From NCBI RefSeq assembly GCF_000241265.1, contig NZ_BAEE01000056.1, forward strand, positions 1 through 64,000: a stretch of 64,000 nt of DNA, written 5' to 3'. This stretch comes from Gordonia araii NBRC 100433. GTDB lineage: Bacteria; Actinomycetota; Actinomycetes; Mycobacteriales; Mycobacteriaceae. The notes under the pieces were generated by a model. That model made no database searches. It was given only the letters and a program-made list of their open reading frames with translations, and was not told the DNA's origin. Positions 7,818-17,610 of the stretch are shown here, one piece after another (the stretch's first letter is position 1; every line of letters starts with the position of its first letter). The translations under genes and the position numbers were made by a program.

Positions 7818-9001
7818 TACACACTCGCCCCGGCATCGGCCTCGCGGGCCTTCGCCTCTTCCTCGGCCTTCGCCTCTTCGGCCTGGCGCTTCAGGTTCTC
7901 CTGCACCTCGATGTTCCAGTTCTCCACGGCCTTGGTCGTGTCGATCTCGTACTCGAAGCGCTGCGTCATCTCCTCGGTGACGTCATCGACGTCGACGTAG
8001 AACTGCTCGTACCAGCGTCGCAGCTGGTAGACGGGCCCGTCTTCCTCGACGAGAAGCGGATTGTCGATGCGGGTCTTGTGCTTCCAGATCTCGACGTCCT
8101 GCAGGAAGCCGACCTCGATGCCCGCGCTGATCTTCTTCGCCATCTTGGAGGCCTGCTCGGCGTTGAGTCCCTCGGGAATCTTGGCGATCACGCCGAACAT
8201 CAGGACGAAGGAGTTCTCGTCGATCGGGTAATGGCAATTGGTCAGGATGGTCTCCACCGCGTAGCCGCCGTAGTACTGGACCATCGGGTTCAGCATGTAG
8301 GAGGGACCGTAGTAGGCGGCGATCGACTCCAGCCGGGTGTCGCCGTACGCGGTGGCGATCGCGACGTCGGGCCGGCCGTGGCTGTTCATGTACTGCGCCG
8401 CGGTCTGGCCCTCGAAGACGTTCTTGAAGTAGTCCGGCAGCGCGTAGTGCACGTAGAAGAAGTGCGCCATGTCGACGACGTTGTCGATGATCTCGCGGCA
8501 GTTGGAGCCTTCGATGACGATGCGGTTCCAGGTCCAGCCGGTCCACTCGTCGGTGTCGAACTCGTCGAGTTCGGGGATGTAGCAATCTTCCGGTGGCGGG
8601 TTGCCCTCCGGGTCGTTGTAGACGAAGACCTGTCCGTTGCGGACCATCGTCGGCCAGGTCCGGGTCTTGGCCAGCTTGGGGTTGCGCTTGGCGTAGGGGA
8701 CCGTGGCGCATCGGCCCTTGCCGTTCCACTGCCACCCGTGGAAGGGGCAGGCGACGTTGTCACCGCGCAGGACACCCTGGCTGAGGTCGCCGCCCATGTG
8801 ACGGCAGTAGGCGTCGAGTACTTTGAACTCGCCTTGGGTGTCGGCCCAGGCGACGAGCTTGGTGCCGAACGCCTCGACCGAGTGCGGCTTGCCATCGTTG
8901 AACTCCTCGACGAGTCCCAAGCAGTGCCAGCCGCGAGCGAACCGGGTGGGGACCTCGCCGGTGTCGATCTCACGCACCGCCGAATCTTGTGCGGGGGTCA
9001 T
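7817..9001 (-). CDS. kshA: 3-ketosteroid 9-alpha-hydroxylase, oxygenase component
   Basis: KshA is the Rieske oxygenase that 9-alpha-hydroxylates androstadienedione or its CoA-linked precursors and so causes ring B to open. The ATG at 9001 has a strong AGGAGT ribosome site and gives 394 residues, the usual size; an in-frame extension to 9127 would run through the promoter. The [2Fe-2S] ligands are C66/H68 and C85/H88 in CRH and CPFH. The mononuclear iron ligands are H180 and H185 in DMAHFFYVH, and D302 in QDVEIW. A charged Glu/Ala/Lys tail ends the protein. The reductase KshB is not in this window. A KstR-type operator lies 81 bases upstream. Confidence 0.95.
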   Translation of the reverse strand: MTPAQDSAVREIDTGEVPTRFARGWHCLGLVEEFNDGKPHSVEAFGTKLVAWADTQGEFKVLDAYCRHMGGDLSQGVLRGDNVACPFHGWQWNGKGRCATVPYAKRNPKLAKTRTWPTMVRNGQVFVYNDPEGNPPPEDCYIPELDEFDTDEWTGWTWNRIVIEGSNCREIIDNVVDMAHFFYVHYALPDYFKNVFEGQTAAQYMNSHGRPDVAIATAYGDTRLESIAAYYGPSYMLNPMVQYYGGYAVETILTNCHYPIDENSFVLMFGVIAKIPEGLNAEQASKMAKKISAGIEVGFLQDVEIWKHKTRIDNPLLVEEDGPVYQLRRWYEQFYVDVDDVTEEMTQRFEYEIDTTKAVENWNIEVQENLKRQAEEAKAEEEAKAREADAGASV

Positions 9002-9077
9002 AGCTACTCCTGTCGTCGGGCTGCGACTCGACTTGGCCCGTTCGCATCGCTCCCGGGCGCCTTGTGTCTCGTCATCA

Positions 9078-9095
9078 ATACTAGAACACGTTCCA
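9078..9095 (-). promoter_or_regulatory. KstR-type operator overlapping the kshA promoter
   Basis: TAGAACACGTTCCA (9082-9095) matches the published KstR palindrome TnnAACnnGTTnnA at all eight fixed positions. On the kshA strand the operator runs directly into TAGTAT (9083-9078), a good -10 hexamer. That would put transcription start near 9071 and give a leader of about 70 bases. A repressor here would block RNA polymerase until steroid-CoA intermediates release it. Confidence 0.85.
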
Positions 9096-9174
9096 ATACT
9101 GTGGTAGTTCTTGCCGCCGTTCGGCAACGATTACAGCAGTAAACAGGACGTTTGACCTTGTTCTCGACAGAAAT

Positions 9175-9192
9175 AAGAACGTGTTCTAGTCT
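9175..9192 (+). promoter_or_regulatory. KstR-type operator overlapping the hsaA promoter
   Basis: AAGAACGTGTTCTA (9175-9188) matches seven of eight fixed positions of the KstR palindrome; the first base is A where T is usual. It overlaps the -10-like TAGTCT (9187-9192). From AACG onward, 20 of 21 bases are identical to the operator/-10 region in front of the reductase gene at 31080. It would control the hsaACB operon. Confidence 0.8.
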
Positions 9193-9259
9193 TAGGCCGT
9201 ACGCTTCGTGGCAAGGCGGTGTACGCAGCCGACCCGCCACTTCAAGGCAGGAGAGGTAG

Positions 9260-11441
<2,182 letters not shown>

Positions 11442-11448
11442 GGCGGCG

Positions 11449-12021
11449 ATGGCCAATCAGCCCTACGGGTCCAGCGAGTTCGACTCGCGCCAGTTCCGCA
11501 CGGCGATGGGCCAGTTCTGTACCGGCGTCACCGTGATCACCACGCTCGACCCGGACGGCAAGCCGGTCGGCTTCGCCTGCCAGTCGTTCGCCGCGCTGTC
11601 GCTCGATCCGCCCCTCGTGCTGTTCTGCCCGATGAAGACTTCGCGCAGCTGGCCGGTGATCGAGAAGGCGGGCAAGTTCGTGGTCAACGTACTGGCCAAC
11701 CGGCAGCAAGAGGTGAGTGCGACGTTCGGCGCCCCGGGCGACGACAAGTTCAAGTCCATTCCGTGGGACAGCTCCCCGCTGGGTCTCCCGGTGTTGCGCC
11801 ACAGCCTGACCTGGGTGGAATGCGAGATCGAACGGGTCGTCGACGGTGGCGACCACCACATCGTGATCGGACGTGCGGCCACGCTGGGCGAGGTGCTGCA
11901 GGACAAGCCCCTGCTGTTCTACCGGGGCGGTTATCTCTCGACCGAGCACCCGCGCGTCACGCCCGCGCAGGAGGCGCTCGACGACTTCTTGACCTGGACT
12001 GGAGGAGACACGTGGCTGTGA
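11449..12021 (+). CDS. hsaB: 3-HSA hydroxylase, flavin reductase component
   Basis: HsaB uses NADH to reduce flavin for HsaA. The 190-residue protein matches the flavin reductase domain family, with GQFCTGVTVITT at about residues 21-32 and the flavin-binding segment FACQSFAALSLDPPLV near 40-55. Length agrees with the M. tuberculosis protein (187). The ATG at 11449 lies 7 bases after the hsaC stop, and the TGA overlaps the following gene, so translation is continuous through the operon. Confidence 0.93.
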   Translation: MANQPYGSSEFDSRQFRTAMGQFCTGVTVITTLDPDGKPVGFACQSFAALSLDPPLVLFCPMKTSRSWPVIEKAGKFVVNVLANRQQEVSATFGAPGDDKFKSIPWDSSPLGLPVLRHSLTWVECEIERVVDGGDHHIVIGRAATLGEVLQDKPLLFYRGGYLSTEHPRVTPAQEALDDFLTWTGGDTWL

Positions 12022-13235
12022 GTGAATCGACCGAATCGGCGACCGCGACCGTCCCACCGCAAGACCTGGCGACCGCACCGTTCAGCGCGGCGATCGCCGA
12101 CGCCGAACGGCTGATCGCGACCGCGGAATTCGCCGAGACCGACGCCGACCTCGCCGAGGGCTACGACTATCTCGCCGGCTCCGTCTCGGCGATCCTGCAG
12201 CTCGTCCGCGCCCACAACAAGAGCCATCCGTACTTCGTCACGTCCACCGGGCCGTACTCGAAGATGGGTCTGGACAACCCCGACACGATCTACTACCACG
12301 CCGTCGTCGAGCCGGACGCCACCTACGTTGTGCGCGGAAAGCGCGGCAGCACAACCGATCTCAGCTTCCAGGTGCTCTGCGGCGAATACTCCGCGGATTC
12401 CGTCCCGGGTGGCGACGAGGCCTTCGACGACCGCCGGCTGACCATCGCCGAGGACGGGTCCTTCGAGCTGACCTTCGGGCCGGCGGTCGACAACCCGCCG
12501 AAGAGTTACTTCGTCCTGCCCGAAGGGGCGACCACGCTGGCGGTGCGCGAGGTGTACTCCGACTGGGACACCGAGGAGCGCGGCATGGTCACCATCGAGC
12601 GGTCCGACACCGTCGGCACTGCCGCTGAGGAGCCCAGCCTGGAGCGGATGAAGCGGCGGTATTCCACCGCCGCGAAGATGCTGACCTCGCGCATCAACAC
12701 CTGGTTCAACTTTCCCAAGTGGTTCTACCTCGACGAGCCGGTCAACACCTTCACCGCACCGCGTCAGACCCCGGGTGGTCTCGCGACGCAGTTCTCCTCG
12801 GTCGGGCACTTCGACCTGCCGCAGGACAAGGCGATGATCGTCACCGTGCCGCGCAGCGACGCGCCGTACCAGGGCTTCCAACTGGGCAGCCTCTGGTACA
12901 TCTCACTGGACTACGTGAACCATCAGACGAGCCTCAACTCCGCCCAGGCGCAGGTCGACCCCGACGGGATGATCCGAATGGTGATCTCGGCGCGCAACCC
13001 GGGTGTGGCCAACTGGGTCGAGACGACCGGGCGGCGCCGCGGCATCATCCAATTCCGCTGGCAGCGCACCGATTCACCGATCGGCCCCGAGCTTGGACCG
13101 ACCGCCGAGGTCGTCGACTTCGACGACGTCGCCGCGAAACTGCCGTACTACCAAGACAATTCGATCGACGACGCGGGCTGGACGGCCCGAATCGCGGCCC
13201 GCCAGCGGGCGTTCGCAAGGAGGATGTTGGCGTGA
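12012..13235 (+). CDS. DUF1214-type protein (Rv3531c-like) in steroid operon
   Basis: This 407-residue soluble protein of unknown biochemical function starts at GTG 12012, six bases after GGAGG at 12001-12005, and overlaps the end of hsaB; a second GTG at 12018 fits the stop overlap equally. The C-terminal part has DUF1214-like segments (LGSLWYISLDYVNHQTS, PGVANWVETTGRRRG). In M. tuberculosis the Rv3531c-Rv3530c-Rv3529c genes have the same order, DUF1214 protein, SDR and sulfotransferase-like protein, and belong to the cholesterol region. Here they are fused to the hsaACB operon, which supports a steroid-related role. No active-site motif is visible. Confidence 0.75.
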   Translation: MAVSESTESATATVPPQDLATAPFSAAIADAERLIATAEFAETDADLAEGYDYLAGSVSAILQLVRAHNKSHPYFVTSTGPYSKMGLDNPDTIYYHAVVEPDATYVVRGKRGSTTDLSFQVLCGEYSADSVPGGDEAFDDRRLTIAEDGSFELTFGPAVDNPPKSYFVLPEGATTLAVREVYSDWDTEERGMVTIERSDTVGTAAEEPSLERMKRRYSTAAKMLTSRINTWFNFPKWFYLDEPVNTFTAPRQTPGGLATQFSSVGHFDLPQDKAMIVTVPRSDAPYQGFQLGSLWYISLDYVNHQTSLNSAQAQVDPDGMIRMVISARNPGVANWVETTGRRRGIIQFRWQRTDSPIGPELGPTAEVVDFDDVAAKLPYYQDNSIDDAGWTARIAARQRAFARRMLA

Positions 13236-14014
13236 GCGGGTTGCTGCAAGACAAGGTCGTCGTCGTATCCGGGGTCGGTCCCGGGCTGGGGAAGGCGCTG
13301 TGTCTGCAGTCCGCCGCCCAAGGTGCGAAGGTCGTGCTCGCGGCCCGCACCGAGTCGCGCCTGGCCGAGATTCGCGACGAGATCCACGGCCACGGAGGCA
13401 CGGCGCTGTCGGTTCCGACCGACATCACCGACGACGGGCAGGTCGACAACCTCGTGCGGACCGCGGTCGCCGAGTACGGCGGCGTGGACGTGCTGTTCAA
13501 CAACGCTTTCGCGATGCCGTCGATGAAACCGTTGGCGCGCACCGATTTCGAGCAGATCGCGTCGAGCGTGGATCTGACCGTGCTGGGCACCCTGCGCGTC
13601 ATCAAGGCGTTCACCGAGTCGCTCGAAGCGGCGAAGGGCTCGATCGTCAACATCAACTCGATGGTGATCCGCCACTCCGAACCGCGCTACGGCAGTTACA
13701 AGCTCACCAAGTCGGCGCTGCTCGCCATGTCGCAGACGCTGGCGACCGAGCTGGGCGACAAGGGGATTCGCATCAACTCCGTCGCCCCCGGCTACATCTG
13801 GGACGATCAGCTCAAGTGGTACTTCGGCGAGATCGCCAAGAAGTACGGCATCACCCCCGAGCAGGTCTACGAGCAAACGGCCTCGAAGAGCGACCTCAAG
13901 CGACTGCCCGAGCCCGACGAGATCGCCCGCGCCGCGCTCTTCCTCGCATCGGACATGGCGAGCGCGATTACCGGGCACACCCTCGACGTGAACTGCGGTG
14001 AATACCATGACTGA
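13232..14014 (+). CDS. Short-chain dehydrogenase/reductase (Rv3530c-like)
   Basis: This is a classical SDR of 260 residues. The nucleotide-binding loop is SGVGPGLG near residues 13-20, the NNA segment is present (FNNAF near 90), and the catalytic residues are S143, Y153 and K157 (YGSYK). It should oxidise or reduce an alcohol/ketone with NAD(P). The GTG at 13232 overlaps the stop of the DUF1214 gene. Gene order matches the M. tuberculosis Rv3531c-Rv3530c-Rv3529c block, and the same length (260) supports orthology. The substrate is likely a steroid or steroid-side-chain derivative (inference). A tandem repeat starts right after its stop. Confidence 0.85.
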   Translation: MSGLLQDKVVVVSGVGPGLGKALCLQSAAQGAKVVLAARTESRLAEIRDEIHGHGGTALSVPTDITDDGQVDNLVRTAVAEYGGVDVLFNNAFAMPSMKPLARTDFEQIASSVDLTVLGTLRVIKAFTESLEAAKGSIVNINSMVIRHSEPRYGSYKLTKSALLAMSQTLATELGDKGIRINSVAPGYIWDDQLKWYFGEIAKKYGITPEQVYEQTASKSDLKRLPEPDEIARAALFLASDMASAITGHTLDVNCGEYHD

Positions 14015-14015
14015 C

Positions 14016-14095
14016 GCCGAGTGGGCACCTCACCTTCGCCGAGTGGGCACCCCACCTTCGCCGAGTGGGCACCTCATCGTCGTCGAGTGGGCAGG
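14016..14095. repeat. 22-nt tandem repeat array (family B)
   Basis: Three near-perfect 22-nt units begin at 14016, 14038 and 14060 (GCCGAGTGGGCACC core followed by TCACCTTC or variants), with a partial fourth at 14082. It sits between the SDR and sulfotransferase genes. The same family occurs in the opposite orientation at 45491-45573. Confidence 0.85.
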
Positions 14096-14101
14096 GACAG
14101 C

Positions 14102-15247
14102 ATGACCGAAGCCAACACCAAAACCAGCGTCGGCACGGTCGACGACCTGCACGAGTCAGCCACGCGTGCAACGGGCCTGAGCGACTTCGGCGAAGACACG
14201 GGGTATCGCGAAGCGATGCAGATCCTGCTCGACGCGTATCGCGACGAGGCCGGACTGACGCCGCTCGGATCGAAGATGTTCCGCTACTTCCTCAAGGGCG
14301 CGCTCGTCGCGCGGCTGCTGTCCGAGGCGTCGTGGAAGAACAACCCCGGCTACGCCGACGTGCGGATCACCCGGCCGATCTTCGTCACCGGTCTCCCGCG
14401 TACGGGCACGACCGCGTTGCACCGGCTGTTGTCGGCCGACCCGTCGCATCAGGGTCTGGAGATGTGGCTGGCGGAGTTCCCGCAGCCGCGCCCGCCGCGC
14501 GACACGTGGGAGTCGAATCCGGTCTATCAGCAGATCGACGCCGGGCTGGCACAGCACCACGTCGAGAACCCCGAGTTCATGGGGCTGCACTACATGAACG
14601 CCGCCGAGGTCGAGGAGTGCTGGCAGCTGCTGCGCCAGGACGTCATGTCGATCTCCTACGAGTCGCTGGCGCACGTGCCGAGCTATTCGTCGTGGCTGGC
14701 GCGGCAGGACTGGACGCCCGCCTACGAGCGGCACCGGCGCAACCTGCAGCTGATCGGTAGCAACGATCCCGAGAAGCGGTGGGTACTGAAGAACCCCAGC
14801 CACCTGTTCGCGCTCGACGCCCTGATGGCGGCCTATCCGGATGCGCTGGTCGTGCAGACGCACCGCGCACCCGAGACCATCGTCGCGTCGATGTGCAGCC
14901 TTGCCGAGCATGCGACGCCGGGCTGGTCGACGACCTTCGCCGGCGAGACGATCGGCCGCGATCAACTGGAGCTGTGGTCGCGCGGATTGCGCGAATTCAC
15001 CGCGGCGCGCGCGAAATACGATCCGGCGCAGTTCGTCGACGTCGACTTTGCCGAGCTGCGCAACGATCCGCTCGGCACCGTCGATCGCGTGTATGCGGCC
15101 TTGGGCACCGAGCCGTCGGAGCAGGCCCGGGCGGCGATGGTGGCGCTCGACGAGGAAAGCCGATCCGGCGACCGCAAGCCGCAGCACCGCTACAACCTCG
15201 CCGACTACGGACTGACCGAAGACCAGGTGCGCGAAGCCTTCGCCTGA
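14102..15247 (+). CDS. Sulfotransferase-family protein (Rv3529c-like)
   Basis: The 381-residue product has the PAPS-binding P-loop GLPRTGTT at about 97-104, a later PSHLFALDALMAAYPDA segment with the Ser/Arg region that holds the 3'-phosphate, and THRAPETIVAS. This is a full-length sulfotransferase-type fold of the actinobacterial branch. It would transfer sulfate from PAPS to a hydroxyl; in this operon a sterol intermediate or lipid is a plausible acceptor, but this is inference. The ATG at 14102 is chosen because an upstream in-frame ATG at 14021 lies inside the tandem repeat. The PAPS-forming cysDNC operon lies 7 kb downstream. Confidence 0.83.
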   Translation: MTEANTKTSVGTVDDLHESATRATGLSDFGEDTGYREAMQILLDAYRDEAGLTPLGSKMFRYFLKGALVARLLSEASWKNNPGYADVRITRPIFVTGLPRTGTTALHRLLSADPSHQGLEMWLAEFPQPRPPRDTWESNPVYQQIDAGLAQHHVENPEFMGLHYMNAAEVEECWQLLRQDVMSISYESLAHVPSYSSWLARQDWTPAYERHRRNLQLIGSNDPEKRWVLKNPSHLFALDALMAAYPDALVVQTHRAPETIVASMCSLAEHATPGWSTTFAGETIGRDQLELWSRGLREFTAARAKYDPAQFVDVDFAELRNDPLGTVDRVYAALGTEPSEQARAAMVALDEESRSGDRKPQHRYNLADYGLTEDQVREAFA

Positions 15248-15254
15248 CTGAGCG

Positions 15255-15522
15255 GGTCTCGATACGCCACCTCGGCTAGCGCCTCGGCGGCACTCGACCA
15301 CCCAAAGAGCGGGCACTCGACCACCATGGGACGGGTGCTCGACCACCATGAGACCGGTACTCGACCACCATGAGACCGGTACTCGACCACCTAAAAGAGC
15401 GGTCCACTCGATCGCCTAGAGAGCGGCACTCGACCACCAAAAGAGCGGCCCACTCGACTACGGGGCGGCTTCTTGGGTGGTCGAGTGAATCGCGAGCGCA
15501 GCGAGTGATTTGTATCGAGACC
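15255..15522. repeat. Repeat array with inverted ends (family C); no gene in this stretch
   Basis: The 308 bases between the sulfotransferase and fadE33 genes hold no credible gene. About eight units of 20-24 nt share the core ACTCGACCACC, followed by variable ATGAGACCGG or AAAGAGCGG. The last copy near 15477 is inverted (GGTGGTCGAGT). The block is bounded by an exact 11-bp inverted repeat, GGTCTCGATAC (15255-15265) and GTATCGAGACC (15512-15522). The unit length drifts, so it is not a CRISPR array. Confidence 0.85.
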
Positions 15523-15555
15523 AACGCACGCCGGTTTGGCCGACGTGACCAGGGG

Positions 15556-16641
15556 TCAGAGCGCCGCGGCCGCGACGACGTCGGCCGGCTGACCGAAGAA
15601 CTGCGCGGCGGAGTGTGCGCGCTTGAAGTACAGCTGGATGTCGTGCTCCCAGGTGATGCCGATTCCGCCGTGCAGCTGAATCGCCTCGGCGACAACACGA
15701 TTGAACGCCTCCGAGCAGTACACGTGAGCGGCGGCCGCGAACTCGGCGCCCTCTGATGTGCCGACCGCGTCGACCGCGGCATAGGCGATCGACCGCGCGG
15801 TCTCGACGTCGGCGTACATGTCGGCCATCCGGTGCTTGAGGGCCTGGAAGGAGCCGATCGCGCGTCCGAACTGCTTGCGTTCCTTCGCGTACTCGACGGT
15901 CATGCGCAGCGCGGCACCGGCCGCGCCGACCTGCTCGACGGCGAGCAGCGCCCAGGCGAGATCGCGGATGCGGGGGAGCAGGTCGTCGGGAGCGGGGACC
16001 GCCTGCGCGGAGACCTCCTCGAACGCCACCTGCGAAAGCGGCCGCGTGGGATCCATCGTCGCGACCGGGATGATCGTGACACCCGGCGCATCCGCGGCCA
16101 CCACATGGAGGGTCACGTGCGACGTCGACGACTGGCCGGCGAGGACGACGAGGTCGGTCGCCGCCTCGGCATCGGTCACGTAGTGGGCGGTCCCGGTGAG
16201 CAGCCCGCCGTCGGCCTTCACCCCCGGTGTCTCCCATGAGGATTCGTCGGCGACGACGAGCGTGGCGGTCCGTTCACCGCCGGCGAGGGATTCGACGAGG
16301 CCGGCGGCGCCGTCACCGTTGTGCCGCGCCGCGACGAGCAGCGCGCCGGTGGCGAGAACGGCGGAGGAAAAGAGCGGCACCGGTGCGAGTGTCGCGCCGA
16401 CTTCCTCGACGACGGCGGCCAGTGCACCCCAGCCCGCGCCGACACCGCCCAGATCCTCGGGTACTGCCAGGGCGGCGACGCCGATGTCGCCGGCCAATCG
16501 TTGCCACAGTCCGCCATCGACACGGCGGTCGGAAGCGATCGCGGCTCGCACCGCTTCGCTACCACCGCTGCGCGCCAGCAGATCGCGGACCGAATCGCGC
16601 AACGCGGCCAAGTCCTCGGCCGAGATCGCCTCGTCGCTCAT
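15556..16641 (-). CDS. fadE33: Acyl-CoA dehydrogenase, FadE33-like (steroid lower pathway)
   Basis: This 361-residue member of the acyl-CoA dehydrogenase fold starts at ATG 16641, which overlaps the stop of the upstream fadE gene (ATGA). The N-terminal half is divergent and Ala-rich. The C-terminal helical domain has ERKQFGRAIGSFQALKHRMA (about 235-254) and QLHGGIGITWEHDIQLYFKR, the FAD/dimer region. In M. tuberculosis fadE31-fadE32-fadE33 are consecutive and KstR2-controlled. They act on CoA-bound intermediates of the last two steroid rings. Gene order and the KstR2 site upstream support that assignment. It is the last gene of the operon. Confidence 0.75.
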   Translation of the reverse strand: MSDEAISAEDLAALRDSVRDLLARSGGSEAVRAAIASDRRVDGGLWQRLAGDIGVAALAVPEDLGGVGAGWGALAAVVEEVGATLAPVPLFSSAVLATGALLVAARHNGDGAAGLVESLAGGERTATLVVADESSWETPGVKADGGLLTGTAHYVTDAEAATDLVVLAGQSSTSHVTLHVVAADAPGVTIIPVATMDPTRPLSQVAFEEVSAQAVPAPDDLLPRIRDLAWALLAVEQVGAAGAALRMTVEYAKERKQFGRAIGSFQALKHRMADMYADVETARSIAYAAVDAVGTSEGAEFAAAAHVYCSEAFNRVVAEAIQLHGGIGITWEHDIQLYFKRAHSAAQFFGQPADVVAAAAL

Positions 16642-17609
16642 CGCAGGGTCTCCAGGATCCGCTGCCGGTGAGCCGCGGGCGTTCCCCATGAGCTTTGCAG
16701 CGCTTGGGTCTTGGTGAGGAACAACGAGAGGTCGTGCTCGACGGTGTAACCGATGGCACCCAGAACCTGAAGGGATCCGCGCGCGGCGAGATAGGCGGCG
16801 TCGGACGCGGCCACTTTCGCCGCCGACACCTCACGGTTCGCGTCGACATCGTCGGGGACGGCCCCGTCGAGCGCCAGTGCCGCGCCGTGCACCAGCGGCC
16901 GAGCCATCTCCAGCGCGACGGCGACGTCGGCCAGATGGTGCTTGACCGCCTGGAAGGATCCGATCGGCCGGCCGAACTGCTGGCGGGCCTTGGCATACTC
17001 GGCCGCCAGGTCCAGCATCGTCGCACCGAGGCCCAGCAGTTGCGCCGCCGTGGCCAGCGCCCCGTGGTTCAGGACATCGTCGACGTCCACTCCGTCGCCC
17101 AGCGATTCGCCTGCGGCGACTTCGGCGACGGTTCGCGACGGGTCGACGGTGGCCAATGGTTCGCCGGCCGCACCCGTGGCCAGCGTCCCGTCGGCGACGA
17201 CGTAGACGGTTGCGACGGCGGGGTCGGCGACCCGGGGCTGCCACGGCGCGACGGCTATCGTGGCGAGCCCGCCGGCCGCCAGCGAGGACAACTCCGCCGC
17301 GCGGCCGGCCGCACGCAGGGCCGCGGGTACGGCCGCGAGCGTCTCGGCGACCGGACCGGGCACCGCATGACGGCCCAGTGCCTCGGCCGCGACGACCATC
17401 TCGATTGCTCCGGCACCCGCGCCACCGTGCCCGTCGTCGACGAGAAGTCCGGTGACACCCAGTTCGGCCAGCGAACTCCACAGGGCCAGCCCGGGTGCGG
17501 TGTCACCGTCGGCCCAGGCCCGGTTGGCGGCGATGGCGTCGGCACGGGAGGCCAGGCCGTCGATCGTGTCGGCCAGACCGACGTGCTCGTCGTCGAGGAG
17601 GAATTCCAT
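16638..17609 (-). CDS. fadE32: Acyl-CoA dehydrogenase, FadE32-like subunit
   Basis: This is a 323-residue short acyl-CoA dehydrogenase homologue, close to the size of M. tuberculosis FadE32 (about 319). The N-terminal domain is reduced, and the C-terminal half carries the conserved ARQQFGRPIGSFQAVKHHLA and GYTVEHDLSLFL segments. Such shortened subunits pair with a full-size partner to form an alpha2-beta2 enzyme with half the usual number of active sites; the partner is likely the product of the gene just upstream, one base away. It probably acts on a CoA ester from degradation of steroid rings C and D. Confidence 0.75.
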   Translation of the reverse strand: MEFLLDDEHVGLADTIDGLASRADAIAANRAWADGDTAPGLALWSSLAELGVTGLLVDDGHGGAGAGAIEMVVAAEALGRHAVPGPVAETLAAVPAALRAAGRAAELSSLAAGGLATIAVAPWQPRVADPAVATVYVVADGTLATGAAGEPLATVDPSRTVAEVAAGESLGDGVDVDDVLNHGALATAAQLLGLGATMLDLAAEYAKARQQFGRPIGSFQAVKHHLADVAVALEMARPLVHGAALALDGAVPDDVDANREVSAAKVAASDAAYLAARGSLQVLGAIGYTVEHDLSLFLTKTQALQSSWGTPAAHRQRILETLR

Positions 17610-17610
17610 G

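Noticed and set aside
9002-9127. 42-residue N-terminal extension of KshA
   Set aside because: It would cover the KstR operator region and lacks a ribosome site, while the ATG at 9001 has AGGAGT at proper spacing.
9141-9154. Third KstR-type site (AACAGGACGTTT region) between the two accepted ones
   Set aside because: Only part of the fixed positions match and the spacing between half-sites is wrong.
14021-14101. Extended N-terminus for the sulfotransferase starting at 14021
   Set aside because: The extension is encoded by the 22-nt tandem repeat and has low-complexity Ser/Pro/Arg content; the ATG at 14102 gives a normal family length.
15255-15522. CRISPR array
   Set aside because: The units are contiguous with no unique spacers, lengths drift between 20 and 24 nt, and no cas gene is present. 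The same holds for the arrays at 14016, 45363 and 49271.
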